From: Pseudeuparius sepicola
Lineage: Eukaryota > Arthropoda > Insecta > Coleoptera > Anthribidae
Length of the DNA stretch: 64,000 bases
Assembly: GCA_963920635.1 (NCBI GenBank)
Contig: OY987300.1
Coordinates: 81,755,899-81,819,898, forward strand
Reading direction: 5' to 3'
The translations under genes and the position numbers were made by a program. This document shows positions 44,903-56,495 of the stretch, piece after piece; the first letter of the stretch is position 1; each line of letters starts with the position of its first letter. Under the pieces are notes generated by a model. The model searched no databases, was not told the DNA's origin, and worked only from the letters and a program-made list of their open reading frames with translations.

Positions 44903-45802
44903 CAGTGTGGTCATTTAAGTGTGCAACATAATATGGGATTTTTTTTATTAATTGCGCAACGGAAATTCAAATATTCCCGAAAGTTGATGCATGTTCGATA
45001 ATCATATTGGGCGCACTTAGAATGGTTGTAAGTCAAACAGTATACAGGGTAGGTCAAAAAATATAAAAATTGTACATGGAGTAAAGTACCCTTATTTCAG
45101 AAAATTCAGCAAAATGTTATTAAGGAAAGTTGTCTAGAATTAAAAGTTATGCCTAAATACCAAAACGTGGCCTCCTAAAACAAAAAATATATATTTTTGA
45201 AAAACAATAATTTCCTAAAAAAAATTGTGTTAATATTCACCCTAAACAATTTCATAAATCAATCTAAACTAAATCAATTTCGCATAACTTTGTTCAAATT
45301 CAAGCATATTTGTAAAATTAACTTAGATTTTTAATTTTTTAGGGAATCACAAACTTCATGTTTGTTGCAACGATAGTAAACAAAACTTAAAATTTCGCAA
45401 AAAATTTTCTGAACAAAGTAAAACATTAGAGATGATAATGCGTATATTAAAAAACTCTCATTTAAGGTGCAAAATTTTTGTTTTAAATGTTTATTAAGAA
45501 ACTAGAAATTAATTGACGAAAATTTTTTTTCTTAGAAGGCTATGTTTTTGTAGTTAGGCATATCTTTTAATTATAAACAACTTTTCTTTATAACCTTTTG
45601 CTGAATTTTTTGAAATAAGGCCAATTTACTCTTATACAATTTTTAAATTTTTTGACCTACCCTGTATGCTGTTTAACTTGAACCATTCTAAGTGCACCTA
45701 ATATGATTATTGAACATGCATCAACTTTCGGCAATATCTGTATTTTGGTTGTGCAAGTAATAAAAAAAGTCCCATATTTTGCACACTTAAATGACCACAC
45801 TG
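44903..45802. mobile_element. Palindrome with CAGTGTGGTCATTTAAG ends
   Basis: CAGTGTGGTCATTTAAGTGT is mirrored by ACACTTAAATGACCACACTG. The arms continue with GAAAGTTGATGCATGTTC and CACTTAGAATGGTT on both sides up to the borders of the inner element 45045-45664. Right flank TATA, left flank TTTA. Confidence 0.9.
45045..45664. mobile_element. Inner CAGGGTAGGTC palindrome at the centre of 44903-45802
   Basis: CAGGGTAGGTCAAAAAAT and its mirror ATTTTTTGACCTACCCTG form the ends, flanked by TATA and TATG. The arms share AAGTTATGCCTAA-like and GCAAAA-GTTATTAAGGAAAGT-like blocks. The host halves end AAACAG/TATA and TATG/CTGTTT, so the insert sits exactly at the host's symmetry point. Confidence 0.88.
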
Positions 45803-45883
45803 TATACCAATACTTAAAAAATAGAAATTTTCCTTATTACAAACAACTTTTGTACGAAACGACACGATATGTGGCCCACCCTG

Positions 45884-47254
45884 TACACATTGTAACAAAC
45901 AGGTATGAGCACGTTTGATAACCTCTCTGTATAGGTACACAAACAGAAATTCCCATATAATTAAGTAGCAACATCATTATTCAACGAAGCACTCTTCACG
46001 TATTAACTTAGTCGAAATTTATCTACCCTAACAACTGTATCGGGATGATGGTAAGCTTGTCAATGAAAAATGGCGGTCTGTACGGAACGGACAATCCATT
46101 GAAAACGATTAATCTTCAAATTATTCGACGTCCGCCTAATGATGAATATATCTCCATGAATATGCAGCTACTGGTCGGTAGCGTTTTGCAATTTACCATT
46201 CGCGAATAATCACTTCGAAAATTGGCACTAAAATAAATCATTAAAACCCGGCCGATAAAGTACCATTTCACTTTTCAGTCCCTGCTTTGATACACAAACA
46301 ACAACTTTTTTTTCTACTCCTATGCTAGTAACATACCTATTAAGTGACAGTTTAGGATATAAGTAAGTCCATTGTTACGAACACTGACACGTAATGACTG
46401 ACACGTAATAAAAAAAATTACGTGTCTGTTCTTAATTAAAACGCAATTATCACGGGTGCCTTGTTAGCGCGGCATCCGCGTCACCATAGCAACTAACCAA
46501 CATACTAGTTGTTGCCTGTCAGATAATCAGAAGTATAGTTTATCTATTATGATAGTTTTTCTTTCGTCGAAGAAGAATTATAATACAAAACTCGAGTTGT
46601 AAGCTTATTACATACTCGTGGAATTACAGCACTCGCCGCTGCGAGGCTCGTGCGCAACTTTTCCACTCATACGTAATAAGATATTTACAACTCTCATGAA
46701 TATACTATTACGTTGTCGTTTTGCTATCATTTTCGCAATGTCGATGGCTGTCCGAGATATTTGTCTCAATCGTCCGCCGGCGCCCATTGAAAACAAAAAG
46801 AGAGCCCTTATTTCTGATTACCCAACGACAGGGCCGTAATAAATAGTTTACTTTATTGCGGTCCCTTTATAAAAATGACTGTACACATTTATCAAGTCTT
46901 ATCCCGGCATTCTCGCGGCCGTTGTGGGGTAAAAAACACAAATTGTCTGCCGTTTTCTCGAATAGGCCCAATTTACCTTGATATTCTCTTGTAAAAAAGT
47001 ACGAAAAAACACATATATTAGGTTTTGTTTTGTTTTCTCGCGATGCTCTGGTGCTTAGGGGAATTAGGTTTTTTTGTTATGGGGCCAAGCGAAGGATACA
47101 CAAAGAATGAGGTCACCAAATAGATTTACAAAAGAAAAAATAGCACAGAAACCGACTGACGCCTTTTATTCCCTCGTAACTACTTTGTTTCTTATAAATA
47201 ATTTCAACTTAATGTTAATTTTCTTTGATATAATTCACGTTTGATTTTTCAATG
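45884..47254. other. Mostly unassigned stretch
   Basis: AACCCGGCCGATAAAG near 46248 resembles the mirrored form of the CCGGGTTTTGAA segment of the 5S-like repeat, over about 30 bp only. A hairpin GACACGTAAT ... ATTACGTGTC lies at 46402-46428. 46600-46860 is GC-balanced with open frames on both strands and no domain. Confidence 0.4.
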
Positions 47255-47593
47255 TCAATCAATAGAGTAACCCAAATATGCAACACGCATATTTTGCATA
47301 TTTAGCATATTATATGCATTTTCTTAAATATTTGCATATATCCTCAAAATATGGCATATTGTGCATAATTGGAAGAATTTAGGTTAATTTAAATCTTTTA
47401 CAGGCGTTTCATTCATTTTTGGGAACAGGGCTCGGAGTCAACGTAGGTACCTGGTTTTCCCAAAATAATATAGGTAAATTATAATTTTATGGGCACTAAT
47501 CCTGGTGATCTGTGAACGAATAAAGTAGGTATTTATACCTATTTAATAAAGTACAATTATTGAAAAGGACAGAATAAATTATAGATAGGTAAA

Positions 47594-48780
47594 AATGTAT
47601 TCGGAGGTAATCCAGGAAATTAAAACAAAAATTCGAAACAGATGTTTTTATATACAGGGTGTTTCATCTTAAGTGCGAACACCCTAGTAAAATTTGTATT
47701 CTTCATCCGATTTTAGCGTTTTTTTCTGAAAATAGGCCACAAAAAACTCTACGTTGGTGCAAAATTTCAGGTCTTAATGTCAATTTTCAAGGCCTACTAC
47801 AAATTTTTTTTTCTAGTAAAAAATGACGAAAACCATTTAGCGATTTTTTTATTTAAAATTTAGGCCTTGAAAATTGACATTAAGACCTGAAATTTTGCAC
47901 CTACGTAGAGTTTTTTGTGGCCTATTTTTAGAAAAAAACGCGGCTAAAATCGGATTCCACCGATTCAAGAAAACGTTATATTGCTCATTTATTGATTGGA
48001 GTTCTTAGCGGCGAGATTTTACCAAAATGTTACCTCCTTGCTTCTAATAAATTAGAAGAGGAAGTATCAACATTTTTTTCTTCCTACACCTGTTCCTACC
48101 GATAATTTTTTGCTCGTTTTGTCAGATGCAGCACCGTACATGGTAAGATCCGGGCAAAATTTGAAAATTTTTGATGCATGTAACATGCCTTGTCCATGCT
48201 TTAAGTAGGGTTGCTGAGGAAATTAGGAAACATTTTCCGCTTGTAAATAGTTTAATTTCCAACATGAAAAAGTCTTCCTTAAAGCGCCTATGAGGGTTCA
48301 GTTCTACAATGAAAAACTACCAAACACTCCTCTTCCATCTCAACCTGTTATTACAAAATGGGGCACTTGGTTGGAAGCTGCATTTTTTTATTGCGAGAAT
48401 TTTTGCCAACTGAAAGATCTAATTTCAGAATTTTTGAACGAATCTTCCCAGTCCCTTACAGATGTTAAACAACTATTCGAAAACAAGGAAATAAAGAAAC
48501 AACTTACAGGTAAAATTGGGGACAAAATATTTCAAAAATTTAGAAATGTGATGGAAAAAATAGTGGGTATCTGTTTCTTAGCCAAGTAGCAAATATTTTA
48601 CAGGGAGATTTTACCGAATCCATCGATTTGGATCCTGTGATAGTGAGCAATTTTTAAAGCGCACCTCTTACATCAATTGATGTGGAAAGGTGTTTCTCCA
48701 TTTATAAATTTTTATGTTCTGATAGAAGATAAAAATTTTTAATTGAGAATTTTGAGCAACATTTTTAGTGGTTTATTGTT
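47594..48780 (+). pseudogene. hAT transposase relic, split and frameshifted
   Basis: A possible start is MYSEVIQEIKTKIRNR at 47594, cut by the nested palindrome. Coding-like sequence resumes after 47965 with RYIAHLLIGVLSGE, then FVLSDAAPYMVRSGQN (around a catalytic aspartate), then ISNMKK in a shifted frame and the intact segment 48290-48589 (PVITKWGTWLEAAFFYCENF). After a stop comes APLTSIDVERCFSIYKFLCS, the dimerisation motif. The order and motifs match the CGGBP1-associated hAT proteins of insects. Several stops and frameshifts make it inactive. Confidence 0.88.
47655..47965. mobile_element. CAGGGTG palindrome inserted in the hAT transposase, right end lost
   Basis: It starts CAGGGTGTTTCATCTTAAGT after TATA. 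Arms of about 130 bp (CGATTTTAGCG, GGCCACAAAAAACTCTACGT, TTTCAGGTCTTAATGTCAAT) mirror each other. The right arm stops near 47953, lacking the expected last 50 or so bases. The centre phrase AACCATTTAGCGATTTTTTT also occurs at 36283. Confidence 0.85.
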
Positions 48781-49022
48781 TTTACAACTAAATTTCAACC
48801 TGATTTTTATAATTTATAATAAATGCATATTATTTAGATTTAGTTCAATCTATCTATCTATGTAGAATTTAAAATAAAATATTGTTACTTTTACTATGTA
48901 TAAATGCATTTAGAAATTTATATGTTTATTTGTAATTCGAAACAAGATTTATATTTTTAAAGTACATATTTCTTAATTTGCATATTTTCAACATTTTCCT
49001 GCATATTTACTCTATCAATCAA

Positions 49023-49307
49023 CAATAATTAGTGGGTGTGACGGAATATATGGAGCTCTTCTACGACATACTCCGCCACTGCTAGCGCAATCTTCGAAAC
49101 CCCCTATATGCAAACCCTCATAACCGCGTTATTTGTTTCGCATTTACTGTCGCCTTATGATTACGGCCGCGCCGTCTCCGAAATACAAAGACTGCAGGCA
49201 CCGTACACCGTAAAAGTTTATCGATGGTCTTTACAGACGGTTGCTTCTAGCGTATGTGCAGTGCGGATGGTATTTCCTTCGGATATAAAAGATTATATTA
49301 TACTTCT
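49023..49307. other. GC-balanced unassigned sequence right of the hAT element
   Basis: Open frames on plus (from 49108) have no domain. ATATAAAAG near 49282 is TATA-box-like but isolated. Confidence 0.4.
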
Positions 49308-50527
49308 CGAGGTGGATGCATCCACGATACACTTACCCACGGTATGTCATTGCGCATCCATATGCCTATCTCTGTCGCACCTTGTGACGTCAGTTGCGAA
49401 TCAGAATTTAAATTGCTCCATATGTTTTGCACAGCAATAGATACTTTCTTATGGGTTTTTGCTTATTTTAAACGTTTTCTTTTAAATAAATGTTGTTAAA
49501 AATATGTAGATTATATGTATTAGATACTAGATAAATGAATGAATATTCTGCTGATAAAAAAACACATTTAATTTGATAATTATAATTTTACAAATAATTT
49601 GTTTTCTTTGCGTTTTAGCTAATCGTATATGCATGCAAATAAAATTGATGTATATTTTGTTAAATTAACAGGATTTTTCTTTTAAAAGACCGTATATTGG
49701 TAGACAATAAAAAAATATCATATAGGTATCTAAATAATACATTTATTGTAATTAAGGTAATCCTGAACTAAGTTTTGGCTTCTATCGACACAAACTCTCC
49801 ATCGAAAAAAGTAATTTACAGATAACTAGTTATAGGCAAAGATATTGATAAATAAAATTCAAAGCCTATTACCAAAAATATAACTTTTTCCTTCCAGTGT
49901 TTATGTCGGTTTATGTCAATTAAAGCCTTATTTACCAATTAATGCACACAAGCCTCGACACAAGCACAACCTGCACAACTAATGCTTAGTTTATAGTTAA
50001 ACAACAAACAAAACAACATAATAAATAGTGAGTAAAATAGGGATCAAATAATGATTCCCTTTAACCATAACAAGGCTAATTTTTTATTGCAGATTCTATT
50101 TTATTTGCTGTATAAACCAGGCATAAACTCTGTTGAGTCCCCTATTTTTAATGCTCTGTTCTATAAATAATCTGTTTCCTTACCAGATTATTGTCCTTGG
50201 GAAATCTATAATACTTAATTTCCGTTCCCTTACTGTTTCTATTATTATTTGGACATACGCTGACTGACTGCACATCCCTGCACAAAGCACTGTCGAGCTG
50301 GACTGACGGTCAGTCAGTTGTTTACACTTTTTTCTTGACCCATTAAACTGTAAACTATAAAAAATCGTAAAACACAACCGCAGCCACCATTAAACACCAT
50401 GCATATCTCTGATTATTTACAATTCGTGATTCGCAAATCGCAACTGACGTAGATGCGCATAGTTGCCTTGTTTTCGGATTCGTTAGTGACATACCGTGGG
50501 TAAGTGTATCGTGGATACATCGAGGCT
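49308..50527. mobile_element. Pair of 110-bp inverted repeats around an AT-rich core
   Basis: TCGAGGTGGATGCATCCACG with ATACACTTACCCACGGTATG and GACGTCAGTTGCGAATCAGA at 49308-49420 is mirrored at 50417-50527. Both give the peptide CIHDTLTHGMSL. The core has short frames only. Outer borders and target duplication are unclear. Confidence 0.65.
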
Positions 50528-51786
50528 GCGACAATTTCCAGAGTGGGTCGGATAACGAAGGATCGTGTCGAGATGTCAAGAGATACGGCAAATATGAATG
50601 GGTATAAAGTCACTCTGGAAAAGAGGCCCTGTGTCTACAAGTAGATCAACTAGGAGCAAACCCTGACAACTAGCCAAGGCCAACTCGATAACAGCGTTCG
50701 TTCCAACACACAATACGGAGCAGAATTTCGCCTTTCTTGGCTTTCCATGTGTTTGCCGTGGCACAGGATGCCGTAGTCATCACCACAACAACCAAACTAG
50801 ATTAGTCGCGTCCCAGAACTCTCTAATTGTTGAACATGCCCCGAGATAACGGACGGGAAATTACCCTTCATTGGCTGCACTTCGTACGGCCATAGGCGTC
50901 CAATGTGGTAGCTAAGGACAAGTTTTTTTTGCAAAATTTGCACTTGACAACGTGACAGATGTCTAACTTTAACCTTGATATTCGATCTCTGGGTCTGTGG
51001 CTCTAACCTAACTTCAAACACAGAAACTAAAACTATAGCCTTTTTTATGCTTCAAAGAACAGAGTTTAATGTTAATTTCTATCTATTTAAAGTTAGGATT
51101 CGTGTGTGTAGAGTGTAAATTCTGTTGATTACGGCCCTGTCCTCCGTCACCTATCAATAATATCAATATGGCCGCCTTTTAGGCAATCTAGTGTACAATT
51201 AAAGAGCGTTTTTAGTGTACTTTCCTCAGAAAGGAGCAAGAAAATGTTTGAGCATACTTGCCAGTTTCCAGATAAGCAATGCATCGGCGGATTGCTTCAC
51301 AAACTTGGTTACGTACCAATATGGTCAAAGACAGACTAAGTAATTTAGCCCTATTAAATATACACCCCAATGTACCCATAAATGAAGAAAAGATCAGTTT
51401 GCGCGACAGAAGAGAAAATATGGTTTTATTTTGTGATACGTACATTAAGAAAAAAGAATTATTGTTTCTTCTTGTGATTATGTTTTGTCATGTTTATTAT
51501 TTAAGTTTGTTTTTTATTTTGTTTGAATTTCATTGTATGTTATACAATTTGTAAATTCCACAAAAACAGAAAAATCTTTACATTGCCAAAACAGCCTAAC
51601 TGAAAATTTGACAGGTAACAGTAAACGTTTTTTCACGGTTGTTTCATTGCTTGTTGAAAGGGCACGCTTCAAATTATACACATGACATCATAAAAGCTAT
51701 TAGTAATTGATAACTAAAGTAAATCATTAAGTGTTATATATTTTTGGGATGGTAATTTTTTGCTCCATTAAAAAATGCAAAATATA
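50528..51786. other. Unassigned stretch
   Basis: 50528-51010 is GC-balanced, without a recognisable frame. 51270-51560 holds overlapping frames of 91 and 77 codons on opposite strands, unassigned. Confidence 0.4.
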
Positions 51787-51878
51787 CAGGGTGATCCATT
51801 TAAAAAATAATGTTTTTCGCCGGTAACTCTTAAACCACTGACTTGAAAAAATGCAGTAGCAGCATTTGATTCTATGTA
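51787..51878 (+). repeat. Single CAGGGTGATCC end
   Basis: CAGGGTGATCCATTTAAAAA starts at 51787 after TATA and reaches the next element without a right partner. Confidence 0.6.
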
Positions 51879-52736
51879 CAGGGTTATTCACTGAGAATTG
51901 ACCCCCCCACCTAACTTTTTTGTTTTTTAAGATAAAAGGGTGATTCAAAAAACAAAATCAATGGTTCGGCGAATACTTTTTTATGCCATGACCGTTTAGT
52001 GTACAGGGTGTTCCAAAAAAGTAGGACCAATGGCAACTTATTTTTTTTTAAATGGAACACCCTGTATATTATTGGATTTTTGAAATCTGCTCATCAAGGC
52101 AACCAAATGATATTAAACCTTGTGGCATTATCTTTTTCCGCTTTTGAAAAATTCCGTATTCAAATTTTATACACTCGAATTTGTGGATCTCGTGATAAAG
52201 ATAGACGATCAATGTAATAACGAAAAATATTTGTTTTAAACAAGAGAGTAATATAGTGAAACTCCAAAATGTTTAGGAGCCTTTTAAAATTTTACTGATT
52301 ATATTCTCGAAATAAAGAATTTCAGGAAAATCGTAAAAGCTCCTAAACATTTTGGAGTTTCACTATATTACTGTCTTGTTTAAAACAAATATTTTTCGTT
52401 ATTACATTGATCGTCTATCTTTATCACGAGATCCACAAATTCGAGTTAAATAAATTTAGTATAAAATTTGAATACGGAATTTTTCAAAAACGGAAAAGAT
52501 AATGCCACAAAGTTTAATATCATTTTGATTGCCTTGATGAGCAAATTTCAAAAATCCAATAATATAGAGGGTGTTTCATTTAAAAAAATTAAGTTGCCAT
52601 TGGTCCTACTTTACACTAAACGGTCATGGCATAAAAAAGTATTGGCCGAACCATTGATTTTGTTTTTTGAATCACCCTTTTATCTTAAAAAAAAGTTAGG
52701 TGGGGGGGGGGGGTCAGTTCTCAGTGAATAACCCTG
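51879..52736. mobile_element. CAGGGTTATTC palindrome with an internal CAGGGTGTTCC unit
   Basis: CAGGGTTATTCACTGAGAA and its mirror TTCTCAGTGAATAACCCTG form the ends; arms of about 420 bp meet near 52305. In the left arm a 61-bp unit (52004-52064) has its own CAGGGTGTTCC ... GGAACACCCTG ends; the right arm keeps only part of it. The right arm has a run of 13 G (52701-52713). A single arm of the family lies at 17780-18180. Confidence 0.9.
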
Positions 52737-52963
52737 TAAGTACGTAAAAAATTGCTTTAGGAATGTTTTTACAGAAACACAAAATTTTCAACCCGAAAAA
52801 AGTTACGGCCACTTTTCGAAAACGCACATTTTTTAAAAACACAGATATCGATTTGTGGTTTTCGCCGTTAAGTTTATCATAAATCGTCTATCCCCGTTAA
52901 AAAAAGGAGTTAAAAGTTAAACCTAAAATAGTATATTTCATTACGAGTCTGGAAATAAAGATT
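52737..52963. other. Unassigned short stretch
   Basis: No frame or repeat is recognised. Confidence 0.4.
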
Positions 52964-53545
52964 TTTCCGTGCGCGAGTGACAAATTCCCGTGTGAGGCGC
53001 AGCCGAACACGGGAAGTCATGCAAGCACGGAAAAGTCTATTTCTGGACGTGTAATGAACGACATTTTTTATTATACTTCTTTGAAAACGGAAACTTAAAA
53101 CATTTTATCGGCATATTATAATAAATTTAATTGACAAAAATAAACAATGCAGACAGTATAGTGTCCAATATGTATGATGCGTTTCCATGGTTACTCCCAA
53201 ATTATTTCAAATGTGCTTTGTTGTAAATTAGTTATTGTCAGATAAGGTGAATAAAACGTCAAAAATATTACAGAAATGTATCTAAATATTGAAACACTTA
53301 CGAATTAAAATACAAAATAGGTATATGTTAAATATCAGAGAGCATATATAGAGTTTCTTAGATTTAGTTTACTTTGCTGTATATTTCTATTTTAAAGCCA
53401 TATATTCGGTATTTTTATTCAGCGCACGGGAAGTTTTTCCATGCGCTGTTTCCGTGCGCTAGCCCGAAAAACCCCATCTTTCATTATTGCTAAAACAGAT
53501 GAAAATAAGGTGTTTTCAAAGAAGTATAATAAAAAATATTTTTTC
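52964..53545. mobile_element. Inverted-repeat element with CCGTGCGC hairpins
   Basis: TTTTTATTATACTTCTTTGA at 53065-53085 is mirrored at 53518-53535. Outside each lie CCGTGCGC/GCACGG hairpins (TTTTTCCGTGC ... GCACGGAAAA at 52964-53035; AGCGCACGG ... CCGTGCGCT at 53420-53461). The core is AT-rich. This is inferred to be a non-autonomous element. Confidence 0.6.
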
Positions 53546-53879
53546 GGAAAAATTCCGTCGAAGACTTCTGCGCCGCCCATGCTTTCATTTCTTAAGCGAT
53601 AATTATCCGCTCTTCCTTCCGCCAATTTTGGAGAGGCACAAACTCGCGGGCGCCGAAGCTTCATTAGTAACTGATTGATTAAGATGTTTAGTTATTCAAC
53701 TATACCGAGAGCTTAGGGCCGAATTAATTCATGATTGTTCGGGCGCGCGCTTGTTGGAGTTGTGAATTATGTTCGTGTGCGAACGAACGGCGCCAGATGG
53801 CGCTGGCAGGCTTTCGCGCTGTGCATTTTTTGCGATTTATTAAGCTGGCGATTTTCTACCGAACCTTACGGGTATTACT
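53546..53879. other. GC-balanced flank of the second array
   Basis: Contains GCGCGCGC and GGCGCCAGATGGCGC strings, the latter a short near-palindrome. No gene is recognised. Confidence 0.4.
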
Positions 53880-55770
53880 TGGATTCATAGATGATTTTAC
53901 CGTGAATTCGACAGTGTATCGTTTTATGTAGCTCTAATATTTTAGGTGTTCAAGCTATAAAAAGGCCAAAGTTGCATGTTTCCCAGTCCCGAGATTTTTT
54001 ATTAAAGATTCCTTGCGAATTCAACAGTAGTATATCGTTGCGTTCATATTTTGTGAGCTACACTAAAAAATTAAGCTATAAAAAATAAAAAATAGAATTT
54101 TTCGAAAGTCGCATTACGTCCCAATATGTCATGATTTTTTCCGTAAATATTCCTACGTTTTATATTAAATTTCTTTGCGAATACAACAGTATATCGTCTT
54201 TTATTGCAGCTCTAATATTTTGGAGGAACTACACTAAATATTTTGAAGCCATGAAAGTCCACTATTCCCTTTTTCCAATTTTCTTTGAGCATTTAGATGT
54301 AGATGTAGATTTTTATTGTAGCTCAAATATTTTTTGGGAGTTATACTAAAAAATGCGAAGCTATGAAATGTCTAAATCTAAATCTCGTGATTTTCTCTCA
54401 AACTTTGCTGATTTACCTTAAATATATCTTACATTTATGGAAAATTCCCTGGCAAATTCAACACTGTATCATGTTTTATTGTAGCTCTGATATCTTAGAG
54501 TAAAAAACGTAAAGCAATGAAAAGTCCAAAGTTCCTTTTTTGTAATTTTAACAATCTTCTCGATTTTTCCACAAATATTACTTATCTATATAGATTTTTT
54601 TTGTGACTTTAACGCTATATCGAATTTTATTGTAGCTCTGATATTTTGAAGGAACTACATTAAATAAGGTGAAGCCGTGAAGTCTATCTCCTTTATACAA
54701 TTTTCTTTGAGATTTTAACCGGGTATCGATTTTTATTGTGGCTACATTTTTTGTGGAGTTACACAAAAAAGTGAAGCTATGAAAAATCGGAAGCTAAATC
54801 TCTTGATTTTCTCCCAAACTGCTGATTTTCCCTAAATATATCTTACATTTATGGAAAGTTTCCTGGCAAATTCAACACTGCATTATGTTTTATTGTAGTT
54901 CACATATTTTAGAGGAAGTACAGTAAAAAAACGTGAAGCAATGAAAAGTCCAAAGTTCCATTTTTGTAATTTTGACAATCCTCTCGATTTTTCCACAAAT
55001 ATTACTTGCCTATATGTATAGAATTTTTTTGCGACTTTAACGGTATGTCGAATTTTATTGTAGCTCTGATATTTTGGAGGAATTACATTAAATAATGTGA
55101 AGCCATGAAAAGTCTATTCCCTTTTCGCAATTTTCTTTGAGAATTTAACCAAGTATCGATTTTTATTGTGGCTATAATATTTTTTTGAGAGTTACACAAA
55201 AAAAGTGAAGCTATGAAAAATCGGAAGCTAAATCTCTTGATTTTCTCCCAAACTGCTGATTTTCCCTAAATATATCTTGCAATTATGGAAAGTTTCCTGG
55301 CAAATTCAACACTGCATTATGTTTCCGAATATTTTAGAGGAACTACAGTAAAAAATGTGAAGCAATGAAAAGTTCCATTTTTGTAATTTTAACAGTCCTC
55401 TCGATTTTTCCACAAATATTAATTACCTATACAGAATTTTTTGCGACTTTAAAAGTCTATTCCCTTTTCGCAATTTTCTTTGAGAATTTAACCGGGTGTC
55501 GATTTTTATTTTTTGAGAGTTACACAAAAAAGTGACGCTATGAAAAATCGGAAGCTAAATCTCGTGATTTTCTCGCAAACTTTGCTGATTTTCCCTAAAT
55601 ATAGGTATCTTACATGTATGGAAAATTTCCTGGCAAATTCAACACTGCTTTATGTTTTATTGTAGTTCTTATATTTTGGAGGAACTACATTAAATAATGT
55701 CTATTCCCTTTTCGCAATTTTCTTTGGGTATTTAACCGGGTATCGATTTTTATTGTAGCTCTAATATTAT
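53880..55770 (+). repeat. Higher-order degenerate tandem array
   Basis: The block CTAAATCTC-TGATTTTCTC followed by AAACT-GCTGATTT-CC-TAAATATA recurs at 54378, 54794, 55228 and 55555 (spacings 416, 434 and 327). Between them are two shorter units, each with AT-TATCGATTTTTATTGTAGC-like cores and ATATTTTGGAGGAACTACA. The core matches the 171-bp array at 40.1 kb (GTATCG-TTTTTATTGTAGCT). Units are decayed by indels, especially at the right end. Confidence 0.88.
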
Positions 55771-56483
55771 TATGATAAGATTTATTCCTTTCCTTCTTCA
55801 TAACGTCATTTTAATTCCATTTCATGTTTATTTTGGCGACTGAAATCATCAAAGAAATAATCATTATTGGTAAGGCGAAGAATAGTTTCCGAAATTCATG
55901 TTTAAAACTTCGAATTCTTATTTTTAAAAGTAAATTTAGTTGTAGTGTATTACTTGCAACTTTTTTAACACATGATGAGTCATCAGCTCCAAACAAAAAG
56001 TATAGCGCAATATTGAAAATATATCCACCCTTGTAATATAATTGTTTTGCCCCGAACTATCCTTGGCAAGAATATCCCGCTCTGGTCGAAGACCAAAACT
56101 TCTTCGCCGTACGTGGAAAAATGTAAATAAAACCAATCCCATGCGACCCACATGTGTGCTCCGGCCGGGAGTTCCCAACTCCCGTCCGAAGTTAGCGCGA
56201 AGTTACTTATAACGATATTAGAGACCGGACCGAAGGAAACTGAGAATGCGGCGTGGCGCGCGTGACACTTTACAAGATTGCTCCCGAACGGCCTCAAAAT
56301 GGACACGGACCGGCGCTTTACAACTCCTTCCGCCGACCCAGGAGTTTATTCGGGACTTGTTCGTTTAGAGTGCGAACGGTTTTCACTGTAGCGATGCGGG
56401 CAATCGGATCCTACAAACTATTTAAGCCTCCGCATTTTCATGGAACGCCATGGAACGTCATGAACGCTCATGGAACGTCGTCA
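55771..56483. other. Unassigned, partly GC-rich sequence
   Basis: 56040-56480 is CpG-richer. A minus frame of 107 codons (55983-56306) has no domain that I recognise. TGGAACG is iterated three to four times near 56440-56475. Confidence 0.4.
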
Positions 56484-56495
56484 GTACAGTACCTC

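Larger units (their letters stand above)
44745..45883. mobile_element. Outer CAGGGTG pair around a nested palindrome
   Basis: CAGGGTGCCCTAAC at 44745 and GGCCCACCCTG ending at 45883 face each other with TA outside. The sequences just inside match poorly, so this outer pair may be ends of two different elements that bracket the inner palindrome by chance. Confidence 0.5.
47263..49014 (+). mobile_element. hAT transposon with perfect 8-bp target duplication
   Basis: TCAATCAA flanks both sides (47255-47262 and 49015-49022). The ends are TAGAGTAACCCAAATATGCA and the mirrored TGCATATTTACTCTA, and further ATGCATATT-type repeats fill the subterminal regions (47285-47370 and 48970-49005). The 1752-bp element carries a broken transposase and a nested CAGGGTG palindrome at 47655. 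Confidence 0.92.

Noticed and set aside
49257..49270. TGCAGTGCGGATGG, identical to part of the THAP exon at 39006-39019, with a similar CSADG reading
   Set aside because: Only 14 bases match. No ligand pattern or further similarity follows.
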